DNA of 64,000 nucleotides from JAJPKK01 sp963747835. Its GTDB lineage: Bacteria; Pseudomonadota; Alphaproteobacteria; Rhizobiales; Xanthobacteraceae. The notes under the pieces were generated by a model. That model did not search any database and was not told the DNA's origin. It was given only the letters and a program-made list of their open reading frames with translations. The stretch spans positions 558,001 to 622,000 of the forward strand of contig CAVVGO010000001.1 in assembly GCA_963747835.1 (NCBI GenBank). The letters are read 5' to 3'. Made by a program: the position numbers and the translations under genes. Below, in pieces: positions 41,224 to 49,923 of the stretch; the first letter of the stretch is position 1, and every line of letters starts with the position of its first letter.

Positions 41224-42444
41224 ATGGCTTCGGATAATAAAAAAACGTCGGTCGATCAGGACGCCTTGGCGGCCGAATGGGGCATGTCGCTCGAATCCGA
41301 CGACGACGGTTCCGGCTCGGCGCCGGCCGGCGGCGGAGACGGTGGTGGCGGTGGTGGCGGTGACGACATGGCGGCTCAATGGGCCGCGATGATCGACGAG
41401 AACGGCGGCCTCGCCCAGGCCGTCAAGGGCGGCTCGGAACGCATCCTGCACCAGGATGAGATCGACTCGCTCCTCGGCTTTAACATCGATGACATCAAGC
41501 TCAGTGACAATTCGGGCATCCGGGCGATCATCGACTCCGGCGTGGTCTCCTACGAGCGTCTTCCGATGCTCGAGATCATTTTTGACCGGCTGGTGCGCCT
41601 GACGACGTCGTCGCTGCGCCAATTCACATCCGACAATGTCGAGGTCTCGCTCGACCGCATCACTTCGGTGCGGTTCGGCGACTATCTCAATTCCATCCCG
41701 CTGCCGGCGATCCTTGCGGTATTCCATGCGCAGCAGTGGGAGAATTACGGCCTCATCACCGTCGATTCGAACCTCATCTATTCGGTCATCGATGTGCTGC
41801 TCGGCGGCCGCCGCGCGCCATCAAGCGTGCGCATTGAGGGCCGTCCATATACCTCGATCGAATCCAGCATGATTCGCCGCATGGTCGAAGTCATTCTTGC
41901 CGACGCCGAGCAGGCCTTTGCGCCGGTGTCGCCGGTTCGCTTCAAGGTCGACCGGCTTGAGACCAATCCGCGCTTTGCCGTCATTTCGCGGCACGCCAAT
42001 GCGGCGATTCTGGTCAAGCTGCGCATTGATATGGAGGACCGCGGCGGCTCGGTCGAACTGCTGCTGCCCTATGCCACCATCGAGCCCATCCGCGACGTGC
42101 TGTTGCAGATGTTCATGGGCGAGAAATTCGGCCGTGACCCGATCTGGGAGGGTCATCTCGCCACCGAGATCGGTCAGGCGCAGATCGCCGTCGACGCCGT
42201 GCTTTACGAAGCCGAGCTGCCGCTGAAACGCATGATGGATCTGGCGGTCGGTGACACGCTCGATCTCAATCTCAGCCCCGACGCGCCCGTGACAGTGCGC
42301 TGCGGAAACGTCGCGCTGACCGAAGGCCGCATGGGCCGGGTCGGCGACCGCGTCGCCGTGCGGGTGCTCAAACCGCTGCGCAAGCCCAAGACCACCTTCG
42401 CGATGTTCGAAACCGCCGGCGAGCGATCGGGCAGAATGGAGTAG
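41224..42444 (+). CDS. fliM: Flagellar motor switch protein FliM
   Basis: The 406-residue cytosolic protein has a Gly/Asp-rich linker near residues 25-48, then the FliM start ILHQDEIDSLLGF and the core FDRLVRLTTSSLRQFTSDNV, VDSNLIYSVIDVLLGGRRAP and PYTSIESSMIRRMVEVILAD, and a C-terminal SpoA domain (AVGDTLDLNLSPDAPVTVRC GNV, in two parts). It forms the C-ring and binds CheY-P through its N-terminus. Here the usual EIDALL CheY-binding motif is preceded by about 80 extra residues containing a poly-Gly run. It lies between fliL and the DUF6468 gene. Confidence 0.95.
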   Translation: MASDNKKTSVDQDALAAEWGMSLESDDDGSGSAPAGGGDGGGGGGGDDMAAQWAAMIDENGGLAQAVKGGSERILHQDEIDSLLGFNIDDIKLSDNSGIRAIIDSGVVSYERLPMLEIIFDRLVRLTTSSLRQFTSDNVEVSLDRITSVRFGDYLNSIPLPAILAVFHAQQWENYGLITVDSNLIYSVIDVLLGGRRAPSSVRIEGRPYTSIESSMIRRMVEVILADAEQAFAPVSPVRFKVDRLETNPRFAVISRHANAAILVKLRIDMEDRGGSVELLLPYATIEPIRDVLLQMFMGEKFGRDPIWEGHLATEIGQAQIAVDAVLYEAELPLKRMMDLAVGDTLDLNLSPDAPVTVRCGNVALTEGRMGRVGDRVAVRVLKPLRKPKTTFAMFETAGERSGRME

Positions 42445-42446
42445 CC

Positions 42447-42875
42447 GTGAACCACATCATCGGACTTGTCGTCGAGGGGACGGTCGCGATCCTGCTCATG
42501 GTCACGATCGGCTACTGCTACCTGCTCAACAAGCGTCTGCAGCGGTTCCGCGCCGACGAGCAGTCCCTGCGAGCCACCATCGCCGAGTTGATCACCGCGA
42601 CCGAGATCGCCGAGAGGGCAATCGGCGGCCTTAAGGTCACGGTGCGCGAATGCGATCAGAATCTCGGCGAGCGCCTGCGCGCCGCCGAGCGGTATTCCGC
42701 CGAAATGGACGCCCAGCTTGCGGCCGGCGAGACGGTACTGCGGCGGGTTTCGCAGATCGCGGCGGCGGGGCGTCCGCAAACTGCTGCACCGTCCCTCAAC
42801 ACCCAGTCGACGCTCGCCGCGGCCCAGGCCCTGGTCGAGCGGGCGCGTTCGCGGACGGGCGATATCGCGGCATGA
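42447..42875 (+). CDS. DUF6468-type flagellar locus membrane protein
   Basis: The 142-residue protein has one N-terminal membrane helix (IIGLVVEGTVAILLMVTIGY CYLL, in two parts) followed by a long coiled-coil-like stretch (RLQRFRADEQSLRATIAELI, then EIAERAIGGLKVTVRECDQN) and a low-complexity tail. This matches the small protein regularly found between fliM and motE in Rhizobiales. The function is unknown; location suggests a motor or export accessory role. It starts at GTG two bases after the fliM stop and is followed by motE within 10 bases, so the four genes form one operon. Confidence 0.75.
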   Translation: MNHIIGLVVEGTVAILLMVTIGYCYLLNKRLQRFRADEQSLRATIAELITATEIAERAIGGLKVTVRECDQNLGERLRAAERYSAEMDAQLAAGETVLRRVSQIAAAGRPQTAAPSLNTQSTLAAAQALVERARSRTGDIAA

Positions 42876-42884
42876 TTCGAATTC

Positions 42885-43742
42885 GTGCGCGAATTCCGGT
42901 TGATCCCGGTCGTACTGCTGGCGACGGCAAGCCTTGCCGCGTTGAAGCTTCTCGGCCTGCTGCTCGACGGCGGTTATCTGCTCACCGACCTCGATGTCTC
43001 CGGGTTCGACCGGCCGATCCACGTCGACCGCGATCCTATGACCGGCAGCGTCACGGTGGCGGACAACAAGGTCACGACACAGCCGGCGGAGGGGACCTGG
43101 GCCAAGTGGATGTTGGGATTCCCGGACATCACCGGTTCCGTGCCCGCCGGCCGCCGGGCGGAACGCGATGTTCCCTACACCGGACATAGCGATGCCGCTC
43201 CGCCGGAAAAGCCGAAATTCGAAAAGCCCCCGCCGAAGCCGCCGGACGGTAAGCGCGTCGAACTCGACACCAAGCCGGCGGCGTCACCTGCCGAGCGCGC
43301 CATCCTGGAGCGGCTGCAGGAGCGTCGCCAGGAACTCGATCAGCGCGGACGCGAGATCGAGTTGCGCGAAAGCCTGCTCAAGGCGGCCGAGAAGAAGCTT
43401 GAGAGCCATGCAAACGAGTTGCGCGACCTCGAAACGAATGCCGGCGGCATGCTGCAGAAGAAGGAAGAGGCGGAAGCGCAGCGTCTCAAGAATCTCGTCA
43501 CCATGTACGAGAACATGAAGGCGAAGGACGCCGCCCGGATTTTCGACCGGCTGGAGATGCGCATCTTGATCGAGGTGGCATCAGGCATCAATCCGCGTCG
43601 CATGTCGGACATTCTCGGCCAGATGTTGCCCGAAGCCGCCGAGCGGCTCACCGTCGAACTCGCCAACCGCGCCACCGCGTCCGATGACCGCGGCGCCGAC
43701 ATCGGCAGTCTGCCCAAGATCGAGGGCACGCCAAAAAACTGA
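42885..43742 (+). CDS. motE: MotE-like flagellar motor chaperone (MgtE N-domain)
   Basis: The 285-residue protein has an N-terminal membrane helix or signal (LIPVVLLATASLAALKLLGL), a Pro/Lys-rich linker near residues 100-130, a coiled coil (RRQELDQRGREIELRESLLK AAEKKLESHANELR, in two parts) and a C-terminal MgtE-N-like domain reading NLVTMYENMKAKDAARIFDR LEM and GINPRRMSDILGQMLPEAAE. MotE is a periplasmic chaperone of MotC in rhizobia. The GTG at 42885 is the only start that covers the helix. It ends the fliL-fliM operon; the following bases have a GC-rich stem region and T-runs that may be a terminator. Confidence 0.85.
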   Translation: MREFRLIPVVLLATASLAALKLLGLLLDGGYLLTDLDVSGFDRPIHVDRDPMTGSVTVADNKVTTQPAEGTWAKWMLGFPDITGSVPAGRRAERDVPYTGHSDAAPPEKPKFEKPPPKPPDGKRVELDTKPAASPAERAILERLQERRQELDQRGREIELRESLLKAAEKKLESHANELRDLETNAGGMLQKKEEAEAQRLKNLVTMYENMKAKDAARIFDRLEMRILIEVASGINPRRMSDILGQMLPEAAERLTVELANRATASDDRGADIGSLPKIEGTPKN

Positions 43743-44043
43743 AGACGTCTTGCGCGCCCCGCGGAGGCACGAAGGCCCGCCGCGCGGTTCGCTTTTTTCT
43801 GGCGTTTTTATGACCGTCGCGGGTAACGCGCGCCTGCCCAATCCGTAATGCGCCGTTCATCGGTTCGTAATGTTCGGCCCGATAGGGTCCGGCCGCTCGC
43901 GCTTGCGCGAGCCTGTCGATCCAGCACCTTAATCTCGTTTGGACCAGCCAACGGGGTCAGATGACCTGGAGGTGCCGCGCCGTCGCCTGGGGGCGAACGA
44001 CGGGTGCCTGCGGCAACCTCCGCACAAAACTGCGGAGTTTGAA
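43743..44043. other. Intergenic region after the fliL-motE operon
   Basis: No gene was found. Bases 43757-43805 hold an imperfect GC-rich stem (CCGCG pairing with CGCGG, GGC with GCC) followed by two T-runs (CTTTTTTC and GTTTTTA), a probable terminator for motE. The remainder should carry the promoter of the barrel gene at 44044. Confidence 0.4.
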
Positions 44044-44744
44044 ATGCAAATACGCTCGCTTCTCTTCGCTGCCGCGCTGTGCGGCGCACCGCTGGCCGCG
44101 GCCCACGCGGCGGATTCTGTCGACGCCGCCCGCCAAGGCGCCAGCCTACGCCGCGCCGCCGATCTACGTATACACCTGGACCGGCTTCTATCTCGGCGGC
44201 AGTCTCGGTGGCGCCTGGAGCCATGCGAACTGGACCGATCCGGTCTCCGGACTTTCCGACAATGTCTCCAGCAGCGGATTTATGGGCGGCGGTCAGTTTG
44301 GCTACAACTGGCAGATCGGGCCGTGGGTACTTGGTGCCGAAGGCGATTTCACCGGTACCAGCCTGCGCGGCACCGATACCGATCTGGCGGGCTTCGTCCA
44401 TAGCACCAGCACCTATTGGACCTCGACCGTGACGGGCCGTCTTGGATACGCGGTGAATCGTGTGCTGTTCTACGCCAAGGGCGGTGTCGCCTTTGCGGAT
44501 GAGCGCGAACTCGGTGACCAGTCCGCTTGGAGTCGCGTCCGGCACCGGAACCACCACGCAAACCGGCTGGACCGCCGGTGCCGGCATAGAGTATGCGATC
44601 GATCCGCATTGGTCGGCCCGGGTCGAATACGACTATCTCGGCTTTGGCTCCGTGGGTGTCGCGAGCCAAGCGGTCGGCGGCCTGCCGGGCTCCGTTGACA
44701 TGAACATCCAACGGGTAATGGCGGGCATCAATTATCGCTTCTGA
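44044..44744 (+). pseudogene. Outer-membrane beta-barrel protein, copy 2, with two frame breaks
   Basis: The signal peptide (QIRSLLFAAALCGAPLAAAH AADS, in two parts) is in the first frame. Near 44128 the frame shifts by one surplus base to PAKAPAYAAPPIYVYTWTGF and the barrel GGSLGGAWSHANWTDPVSGL, GGGQFGYNWQIGPWVLGAEG. Near 44510 another surplus base shifts to GVASGTGTTTQTGWTAGAGI, EYDYLGFG and the terminal GINYRF. With both bases removed the product is 232 residues, exactly the length of the paralogue at 30780 and colinear with it. This strongly suggests two single-base insertions, natural or technical, in a recently intact gene. The product would be an outer-membrane Omp25/31-type barrel. 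Confidence 0.82.
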
Positions 44745-44853
44745 GGCACATTGCGCCGGCGCGTCCGCAAAAACGCGCCGGCGAAACAGTTTCCTATGGT
44801 CGGCAAGGGGCGGACGCCGGGCGGCATTCGCGCCGGGCTTCCGAGGGTTTGCG

Positions 44854-45273
44854 ATGCACTCCTCCCGACGTCACTCCTCCCGACTTCTGTCCGTCATTGC
44901 CGTATCGCTTTGCGTCATGAGCTGCGGCCAGGAACCCAAGGGGCCGAGGGGCGACACCGGTCCGCCCGGTCCACCCGGGTTGATGGGCGAAGCCGGCACG
45001 CAAGGACCGGCCGGGTCGCAGGGGCCGCAAGGTCGGCCGGGTCCGGCGGGTCCGCCCGGTCCGGCTTCGCAAACCAGGGTCATGCGGGTGAATTGCGCGC
45101 TGCAATCCTGTCAGGTCCAATGCGACGTAGAGGAGGTGCTGGTGACCGCCTATTGCGGCGTCAGCAGAAAGCCGGCGCTGTTTCTCGGCGAGAAGTCGGC
45201 ATCATGCGGATTGGCCCCGAACAGTGCCGAAAGCCCGCTCGTCGCTGTCTGCGTCAGGTCGCAGGCGCAATAG
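44854..45273 (+). CDS. Collagen-like, cysteine-rich lipoprotein
   Basis: The 139-residue protein has a lipoprotein signal ending in a VMSC lipobox (Cys at about residue 24). It is followed by 14 uninterrupted Gly-X-Y triplets (starting GPRGDTGPPGPPG and ending GPAGPPGPA), which should form a collagen-like triple helix. A C-terminal domain of about 70 residues contains six Cys (NCALQSCQVQCDVEEV, AYCGV, ASCGL, VAVCV), probably three disulfides that trimerise or anchor the stalk. It should be exported and lipid-anchored. No close family was recognised. GAGG precedes the ATG at 44854. It lies between the barrel and the beta-propeller genes with no operon link. Confidence 0.8.
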   Translation: MHSSRRHSSRLLSVIAVSLCVMSCGQEPKGPRGDTGPPGPPGLMGEAGTQGPAGSQGPQGRPGPAGPPGPASQTRVMRVNCALQSCQVQCDVEEVLVTAYCGVSRKPALFLGEKSASCGLAPNSAESPLVAVCVRSQAQ

Positions 45274-45449
45274 TTGCCGTCGCCCATCGCGCGATGACGG
45301 GCAATTGGTCAGTTTGGGCTTCCGAAGATCGCCATTGATCCTCGCGCTGTTTAAGTCTAAGCCGCCCCGCGTCCGACACCACAAAATCTGAACAGTCGGT
45401 TTTTCTTGGATCGTTTCGTGGTCCTTAGCGGCACGCTCGGAGGAGTCCC

Positions 45450-46373
45450 ATGGCGTATCACACCGGTCGCAGAATTGTTTTCGCCTCTCAACTGATCATC
45501 TCGGTCATCGCCCTCGCGTCCGTCGCACAAGCGGCATCGCCGGTGACCGTCACTGACACGCGCGTCTTCCCCGAGAGCATTTCGGTGACTTCGGACGGGA
45601 CGCTGCTGATTGCGGGATCCGAGAAGGGCATCATCTACAAAGCGTCGCCCGGCGCGACGACTGCCCAGGCTTGGATTTCGAGGGAGCAGGCTGGGTTCGA
45701 AGGCTTTCTTCTCGGGATTTACGCCGATGAGCCGCACGGTGTGTTTTATGTGTGCGCAGATGTCGTTGGTCCTCCCCGCCAAGCGGCATTCAAATCTTTC
45801 GACCTCAAAACCGGGGCGCTCAAAGCCACCTATCGGTTTCCGGATGGCGGTCTTTGCAACGATTTCATCACGGCTGCCGACGGCACGGTCTATGCCACAG
45901 ACACCGAACTCGGGCGCATTATCCGGTTGAAGCCTGGCGCCACCGCGCCTGATGTTTGGGCCAACGATCCCGAATTGGCCGGGATCGACGGCATCGCCTT
46001 CGCGGGAGGCAAGCTCTATTTCAACAATGTGCGCAAGAACCTCCTGCAACGTATCGACATCAACGCGGACGGCAGCTCCGGCAAGATCACCACGCTGCAG
46101 CTGTCCGGCGAACTATCCGGACCGGACGGCATGCGCGTTGGGCCCGGCAACGTTTTGCTGATCACCGAAAACAAGACCGGCAATCTCACCCAGGCGAAGA
46201 TCGAGGGCGATAAGGCGGCGCTGAGCGTGATCAAGGGCGGGTTCGGCCAGCTCACCGCCATCGGCGTAGTGGGCAATATCGCGTGGGTGGCAGAATCCAA
46301 ATTTGCCCTGCGCAACGACCCCAACAACAAGGACCCCGGCCCGTGGGTCATTACGCCGGTGACGCTGCCCTAG
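45450..46373 (+). CDS. Exported SMP-30/gluconolactonase-like beta-propeller protein
   Basis: The 307-residue protein has a signal peptide (FASQLIISVIALASVAQAA) and a six-bladed propeller pattern: VFPESISVTSDGTLLIAGSE, GVFYVCADV, GGLCNDFITAADGTVYATDT (the CNDF and YATDT segments carry the usual metal-ligand Asn and Asp), IDGIAFAGGKLYFNNV and SGPDGMRVGPGNVLLITEN. Such proteins hydrolyse lactones or bind ligands; the periplasmic location is predicted. A GGAGGAG site precedes the ATG at 45450. It is convergent with the DsrE-like gene across a strong hairpin. Confidence 0.82.
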   Translation: MAYHTGRRIVFASQLIISVIALASVAQAASPVTVTDTRVFPESISVTSDGTLLIAGSEKGIIYKASPGATTAQAWISREQAGFEGFLLGIYADEPHGVFYVCADVVGPPRQAAFKSFDLKTGALKATYRFPDGGLCNDFITAADGTVYATDTELGRIIRLKPGATAPDVWANDPELAGIDGIAFAGGKLYFNNVRKNLLQRIDINADGSSGKITTLQLSGELSGPDGMRVGPGNVLLITENKTGNLTQAKIEGDKAALSVIKGGFGQLTAIGVVGNIAWVAESKFALRNDPNNKDPGPWVITPVTLP

Positions 46374-46431
46374 CAGCGACACCGCTGTCCGGATTTTCGG
46401 TCTCGATCAAGCCGAAATTGGTGAAGGTCAG

Positions 46432-46465
46432 ACGGGTGACGGCGCAAACAGTCGCCGCCACCCGT
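46432..46465. terminator. Bidirectional hairpin between convergent genes
   Basis: Arms 46432-46444 and 46453-46465 form a 13-base stem with one mismatch around an 8-base loop. It sits between the convergent propeller and DsrE-like genes and probably terminates both. No long T-run follows on either side. Confidence 0.55.
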
Positions 46466-46472
46466 TCATAAA

Positions 46473-47123
46473 TCAGCCGCCGGCGCAGTAAGTGCAGCCC
46501 GCTTCCTGGGCGCGATTCACGCCCCAGACGCCCGACGGGATGACCGTAATACCGGGAATGATATTGGCGGTGAATTCCTTGGCGGCCTCCTCGGGGGTGA
46601 CGCCGGCGTTGCTGGCGAGTCGCCTCGCATGTCCCCGTAGCGCGACACTGCACGCTCCAAACACCGTGCCGACCGCAAGCAGCCGGTTGATGGCCATTTC
46701 CTCGTTGTTGAGAACCCCGGCCTTGGGCTCGAAGTACGGATTCTTCACCGCCGCCGCCTTGGTCTCCGGGTCGATGACGTTTTCCTTCTCGCCGATCTTG
46801 TACTTTTCCCACATCGCATGTCCGAGCGCGAGCGGGAAGGCGTCGTGACGCAGTACGATGATTCCCGTCGCGGACTTGTTCGGGGCCAGGAAATTGTGAA
46901 CAAATCCCAGCGGAAATCCGCGGTTGATCTCGTAGGCGTCGACGACCTGACGATGGCGTCCGGTCAGCTTGCCGGGCCAATCGGGGCCATCGTCTGCCTC
47001 CGTCTCGGCGTGCGCCGCCGTCGGCACGAACCCGGTTAGTCCGAGCGCCATCACACCGGCAATGCGGCCGAAGAAGCCTCGGCGTGGCGTCGCATCGGTG
47101 ACGATTTGTCTGAGATCGATCAT
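46473..47123 (-). CDS. Tat-exported DsrE/DsrF-like protein
   Basis: The 216-residue protein has a twin-arginine signal (TPRRGFFGRIAGVMALGLTG) cleaved near AHAETE, so it is folded before export to the periplasm. The mature part has a DsrE-like pattern: IIVLRHDAFPLALGHAMWEK, VFGACSVALRGHARRLA, EAAKEFTANIIPGITVIPSG and GVNRAQEAGCTYCAGG. The C-terminal CTYC pair is an unusual addition. DsrE-type proteins carry sulfur or bind small ligands; periplasmic forms are uncharacterised. An RBS-like GGAGGGGAC precedes the ATG. The DsrE call is moderate: it rests on the spacing of the Cys/Ala strand and late VIP-SGV motif. Confidence 0.68.
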   Translation of the reverse strand: MIDLRQIVTDATPRRGFFGRIAGVMALGLTGFVPTAAHAETEADDGPDWPGKLTGRHRQVVDAYEINRGFPLGFVHNFLAPNKSATGIIVLRHDAFPLALGHAMWEKYKIGEKENVIDPETKAAAVKNPYFEPKAGVLNNEEMAINRLLAVGTVFGACSVALRGHARRLASNAGVTPEEAAKEFTANIIPGITVIPSGVWGVNRAQEAGCTYCAGG

Positions 47124-47710
47124 GGTCCCCTCCTATGTTGGCGGCGATATCCTCGCGCGCCGCTGGGCGCGCCGGTCGCGGCTACCTCTCGCAGACTACG
47201 ACCTTACGGGGGCAAATGGCTATATTCGAATTGGTACAGCGGTTGCCCTTAGGTCTACATCGCCCCGAATTTTCGAAAGTCGAGTGCGCGCAGCGTCAAT
47301 TGCTCCGGGCGAATTCGCTGCCAACAAGGAAAATATCAGCGAATTTTCCGGATTTTGGATCATTTTCGGCCGTTTTGGCCATTTGCGCTGCCATTTCACA
47401 TCGCAATTCCATTGGGTTAAATGCCAATTCGCAGATCAATCGCGGAACAGCAAATCGTTTTTGCGCTAACAGCGAATGGTATTCGCGGAGCAGCGAATGA
47501 GCAGCGAGTTCAGAACTCAGGCGTATGCACGGGCGCCATGACGAGGTCTCGGTAGGACGGTTGACGATCGACGTAGTCCTACATATAGCACAATAGTCCT
47601 ATTACGTCCAGACGCAGAAGCGCGGGCGGAGCCGGCTGCATAAAAGTAACCCCGGCCGGTCTCATCGCGGCTCTTGTCGCGCGCAAGCGCGACGAACATT
47701 GCGACCGCCG
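47124..47710. other. AT-richer gap without intact genes
   Basis: No gene was supported here. The stretch 47200-47520 is clearly more AT-rich than its neighbours and contains several AGCGAAT repeats (near 47338, 47470 and 47494). Together with the decayed HAD gene next to it, it looks like a scar of deletion or an old insertion. Confidence 0.5.
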
Positions 47711-47997
47711 CTGGGGCGCGAGCGCCTTGATGCGATCGAACGCAAACGCGACCTGAACGTAGACCGGCTGCTCGGTCCACAGCGAGCCATCGTTATCGAC
47801 GACGGCGATGCGCTGCGCCGGCGTCACGAAATCGGGCCCGCCCGACGTCGTGACGTGCGCGACGAAGCCGCTGATCGCTTGCTTAGCCTTACTTTGTTTC
47901 ACGACGGTAGCGCGTCGGATGCAGGCTGCTGCGCCGAAGTGCTGCGGCAGATACCGAGAACGAAAAAGCAGACCAGCAAGCTGCGGCGACCGAGCAT
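47711..47997 (-). pseudogene. Remnant of an exported HAD-family phosphatase
   Basis: From the ATG at 47997 a signal peptide (LGRRSLLVCFFVLGICRSTS AQQ, in two parts) runs into a TGA near 47901. In another frame the segment AISGFVAHVTTSGGPDFVTP, AQRIAVVDNDGSLWTEQPVY and VQVAFAFDRIKALAPQ follows: this is the N-terminal third of HAD hydrolases of the phosphoserine-phosphatase type, with DxD in VVDNDGS. The homology ends abruptly at 47711, and the rest of the roughly 300-residue protein is absent. Because a stop, a frame change and a large deletion coincide, this is a true pseudogene rather than a sequencing error. HAD genes of this type often accompany sulfatases, and the sulfatase lies next to it. 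Confidence 0.75.
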
Positions 47998-48075
47998 GTG
48001 AAGCGCTCCCCTATCGTTTTCCAAGGAGTGTGCCGGCCGGCCTGACACAGGCCAGCGTGCTTCGCGTCTCAACGA

Positions 48076-49923
48076 TTACTGGAGGCCGCGATTCTGAAGC
48101 TGCTGGTTGATGATCCGGTCCAGGGCGCCACGAACCTGCTCGGGGTCCAGCCCCTCCTTCAGCATCTTCCTGGTCTTGAGGTCGTCCAGCATGCCTTCCA
48201 TGACGTTCGCGGGATTGAAGCTCGGCGGGAACGAGCGTGGCGGGAACTCCTTGAATGTCGCCACGAACTGGAAGACTTCGTCCATCATCCCGTAGGCGGC
48301 TCCGACATGGTTGAGCTGCCAATCCCAGAACGTGTTGGACGTGATGTCGGCACGCTCGAAGGGATCCTGCATCAAGTTGAAGATTTTCTGCAGGCGCAGC
48401 GTCGTGAACGGCTCGGCCCACAGGCCCATCGTGCCTTGCATTCGCTGCTCGGAGAAAACGTACTTGATGTCGCCCAGACGTACGCCCACCAGCAGGCCGT
48501 CGTCGTCGGAGTAAAAGAACTTGTCGCGCGCGCTCTTGGTGCCGTTGTTATTAGCGGCGCTGCCGCTGACGCTGCGCAAGAAAGCGGACTGGTCGTAGCC
48601 GTCGAGATGCACCTTGTAATTGATGCCGTTGGCCGTGTAGCCGTTGCGGCACTTGTTGACGATGTCCGGCTCGCCGGCGATTGCACAAAGCGTCGGAATC
48701 CAGTCGTTGTGGCTCATGATCTCGTTGGTGACCGTACCGGGCTTGATGACGCCCGGCCAGCGGACGAGACATGGCACCCGGAAGGCGCCTTCCCAGTTGG
48801 TGTTTTTCTCGGAGCGGAACCAGGTCATGGCGCCGTCCGGCCAGGTGTTCATGTGCGGGCCGTTGTCGCTTGAGTAAACCACGATGGTGTTGTTCGCGAT
48901 GCCCATGTCGTCGAGCGCCTTGAGCAGCGTGCCGACGGTATCGTCGTGCTCCTGCATGCCGTCGATGTACTCGCTGTCGCCATGCTGGTAACGGCCCCGG
49001 TGCTCGGTACGGACATGCGTTCGCAGGTGCATGCGGGTCGCGTTGAACCAGACGAAGAAGGGTTTGCCCGCTGTCTGCTGCCGCTTCATGAAGTCGATAG
49101 CGGCGCCAGACGTCTCGTCATCGATCGTCTCCATCCGCTTCTTGGTGAGCGCGCCGGTGTCCTCGATCGTCTGCTTGCCGATCCTGCCGAACCGCGGATC
49201 GACCGTGGGGTCATCCCGGTCGCTCGCCTTGCACCGCAAGACGCCGCGCGGGCCAAACTTGGCGATATAGGCCGGGTCTTTCGGATAGTCGGGCAGTTCC
49301 GGCTCTTCCTCGGCGTTGAGATGGTAGAGGTTGCCGAAGAACTCATCGAACCCGTTCACTGTCGGCAGCGAAGGGTTTCGATCGCCGACGTGGTTCTTGC
49401 CGAACTGGCCGGTGCCATAGCCGAGGTTCTTGAGCAGGCCCCCAACGGAGGGGTCCAACTGGCTCATGCCCATCGGCGCGCCGGGAAAGCCCACCTTGCT
49501 AAGTCCGCTTCGGATGATGTGTTGGCCGGTGAGGAACGCCGACCGGCCCGCGGTGCACGACTGTTCGCCGTAGTAGTGCTGGAACTTGATGCCTTCGCGA
49601 CTGATGCGGTCGATGTTCGGGGTCTCGTAGCCCATGAGGCCGTTGGAGTAAGCGCTGATATTCGCGATGCCGATGTCGTCGCCCCAGATGACGAGAATGT
49701 TCGGCTTGCTTCCCGTCGGTGCGGGCGCCTGCTGCGCTTGACTGATCTTGACGTCCGCCGCCGTTCCCAGCGCCGATGCCGCGGCAAGCGTTGTGCCGGC
49801 GAGTAAGATGTTGCGCCGGCTGAGCCGGCCGCTATCGAGTTCCGTTTCCGGACCCTTGCGTGATTCATCGGCCGTATCGGCACTTGTCGAGCTATACCTG
49901 TCGTGGTCGGGGGTGTTCGTCAT
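48076..49923 (-). CDS. Tat-exported arylsulfatase (formylglycine type)
   Basis: The 615-residue protein has a long N-terminus with a Tat motif (LSRRNILLAGTTLAAASALG, residues about 34-53), then the sulfatase core: metal ligands in ILVIWGDDIGIAN, the modification motif CTAGR (C123, CxAxR type) in EQSCTAGRSAFLTGQ, FGKNHVGDR, and the late metal site SSDNGPHMNTWPDG. The cysteine must be converted to formylglycine; the gene for a converting enzyme is directly upstream and overlaps the chosen start by 32 bases. The substrate would be a sulfate ester in the periplasm. The ATG at 49923 follows GAGGA; an upstream ATG at 49962 is less likely. The signal is preceded by about 33 charged residues, which is unusual. 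Confidence 0.92.
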   Translation of the reverse strand: MTNTPDHDRYSSTSADTADESRKGPETELDSGRLSRRNILLAGTTLAAASALGTAADVKISQAQQAPAPTGSKPNILVIWGDDIGIANISAYSNGLMGYETPNIDRISREGIKFQHYYGEQSCTAGRSAFLTGQHIIRSGLSKVGFPGAPMGMSQLDPSVGGLLKNLGYGTGQFGKNHVGDRNPSLPTVNGFDEFFGNLYHLNAEEEPELPDYPKDPAYIAKFGPRGVLRCKASDRDDPTVDPRFGRIGKQTIEDTGALTKKRMETIDDETSGAAIDFMKRQQTAGKPFFVWFNATRMHLRTHVRTEHRGRYQHGDSEYIDGMQEHDDTVGTLLKALDDMGIANNTIVVYSSDNGPHMNTWPDGAMTWFRSEKNTNWEGAFRVPCLVRWPGVIKPGTVTNEIMSHNDWIPTLCAIAGEPDIVNKCRNGYTANGINYKVHLDGYDQSAFLRSVSGSAANNNGTKSARDKFFYSDDDGLLVGVRLGDIKYVFSEQRMQGTMGLWAEPFTTLRLQKIFNLMQDPFERADITSNTFWDWQLNHVGAAYGMMDEVFQFVATFKEFPPRSFPPSFNPANVMEGMLDDLKTRKMLKEGLDPEQVRGALDRIINQQLQNRGLQ

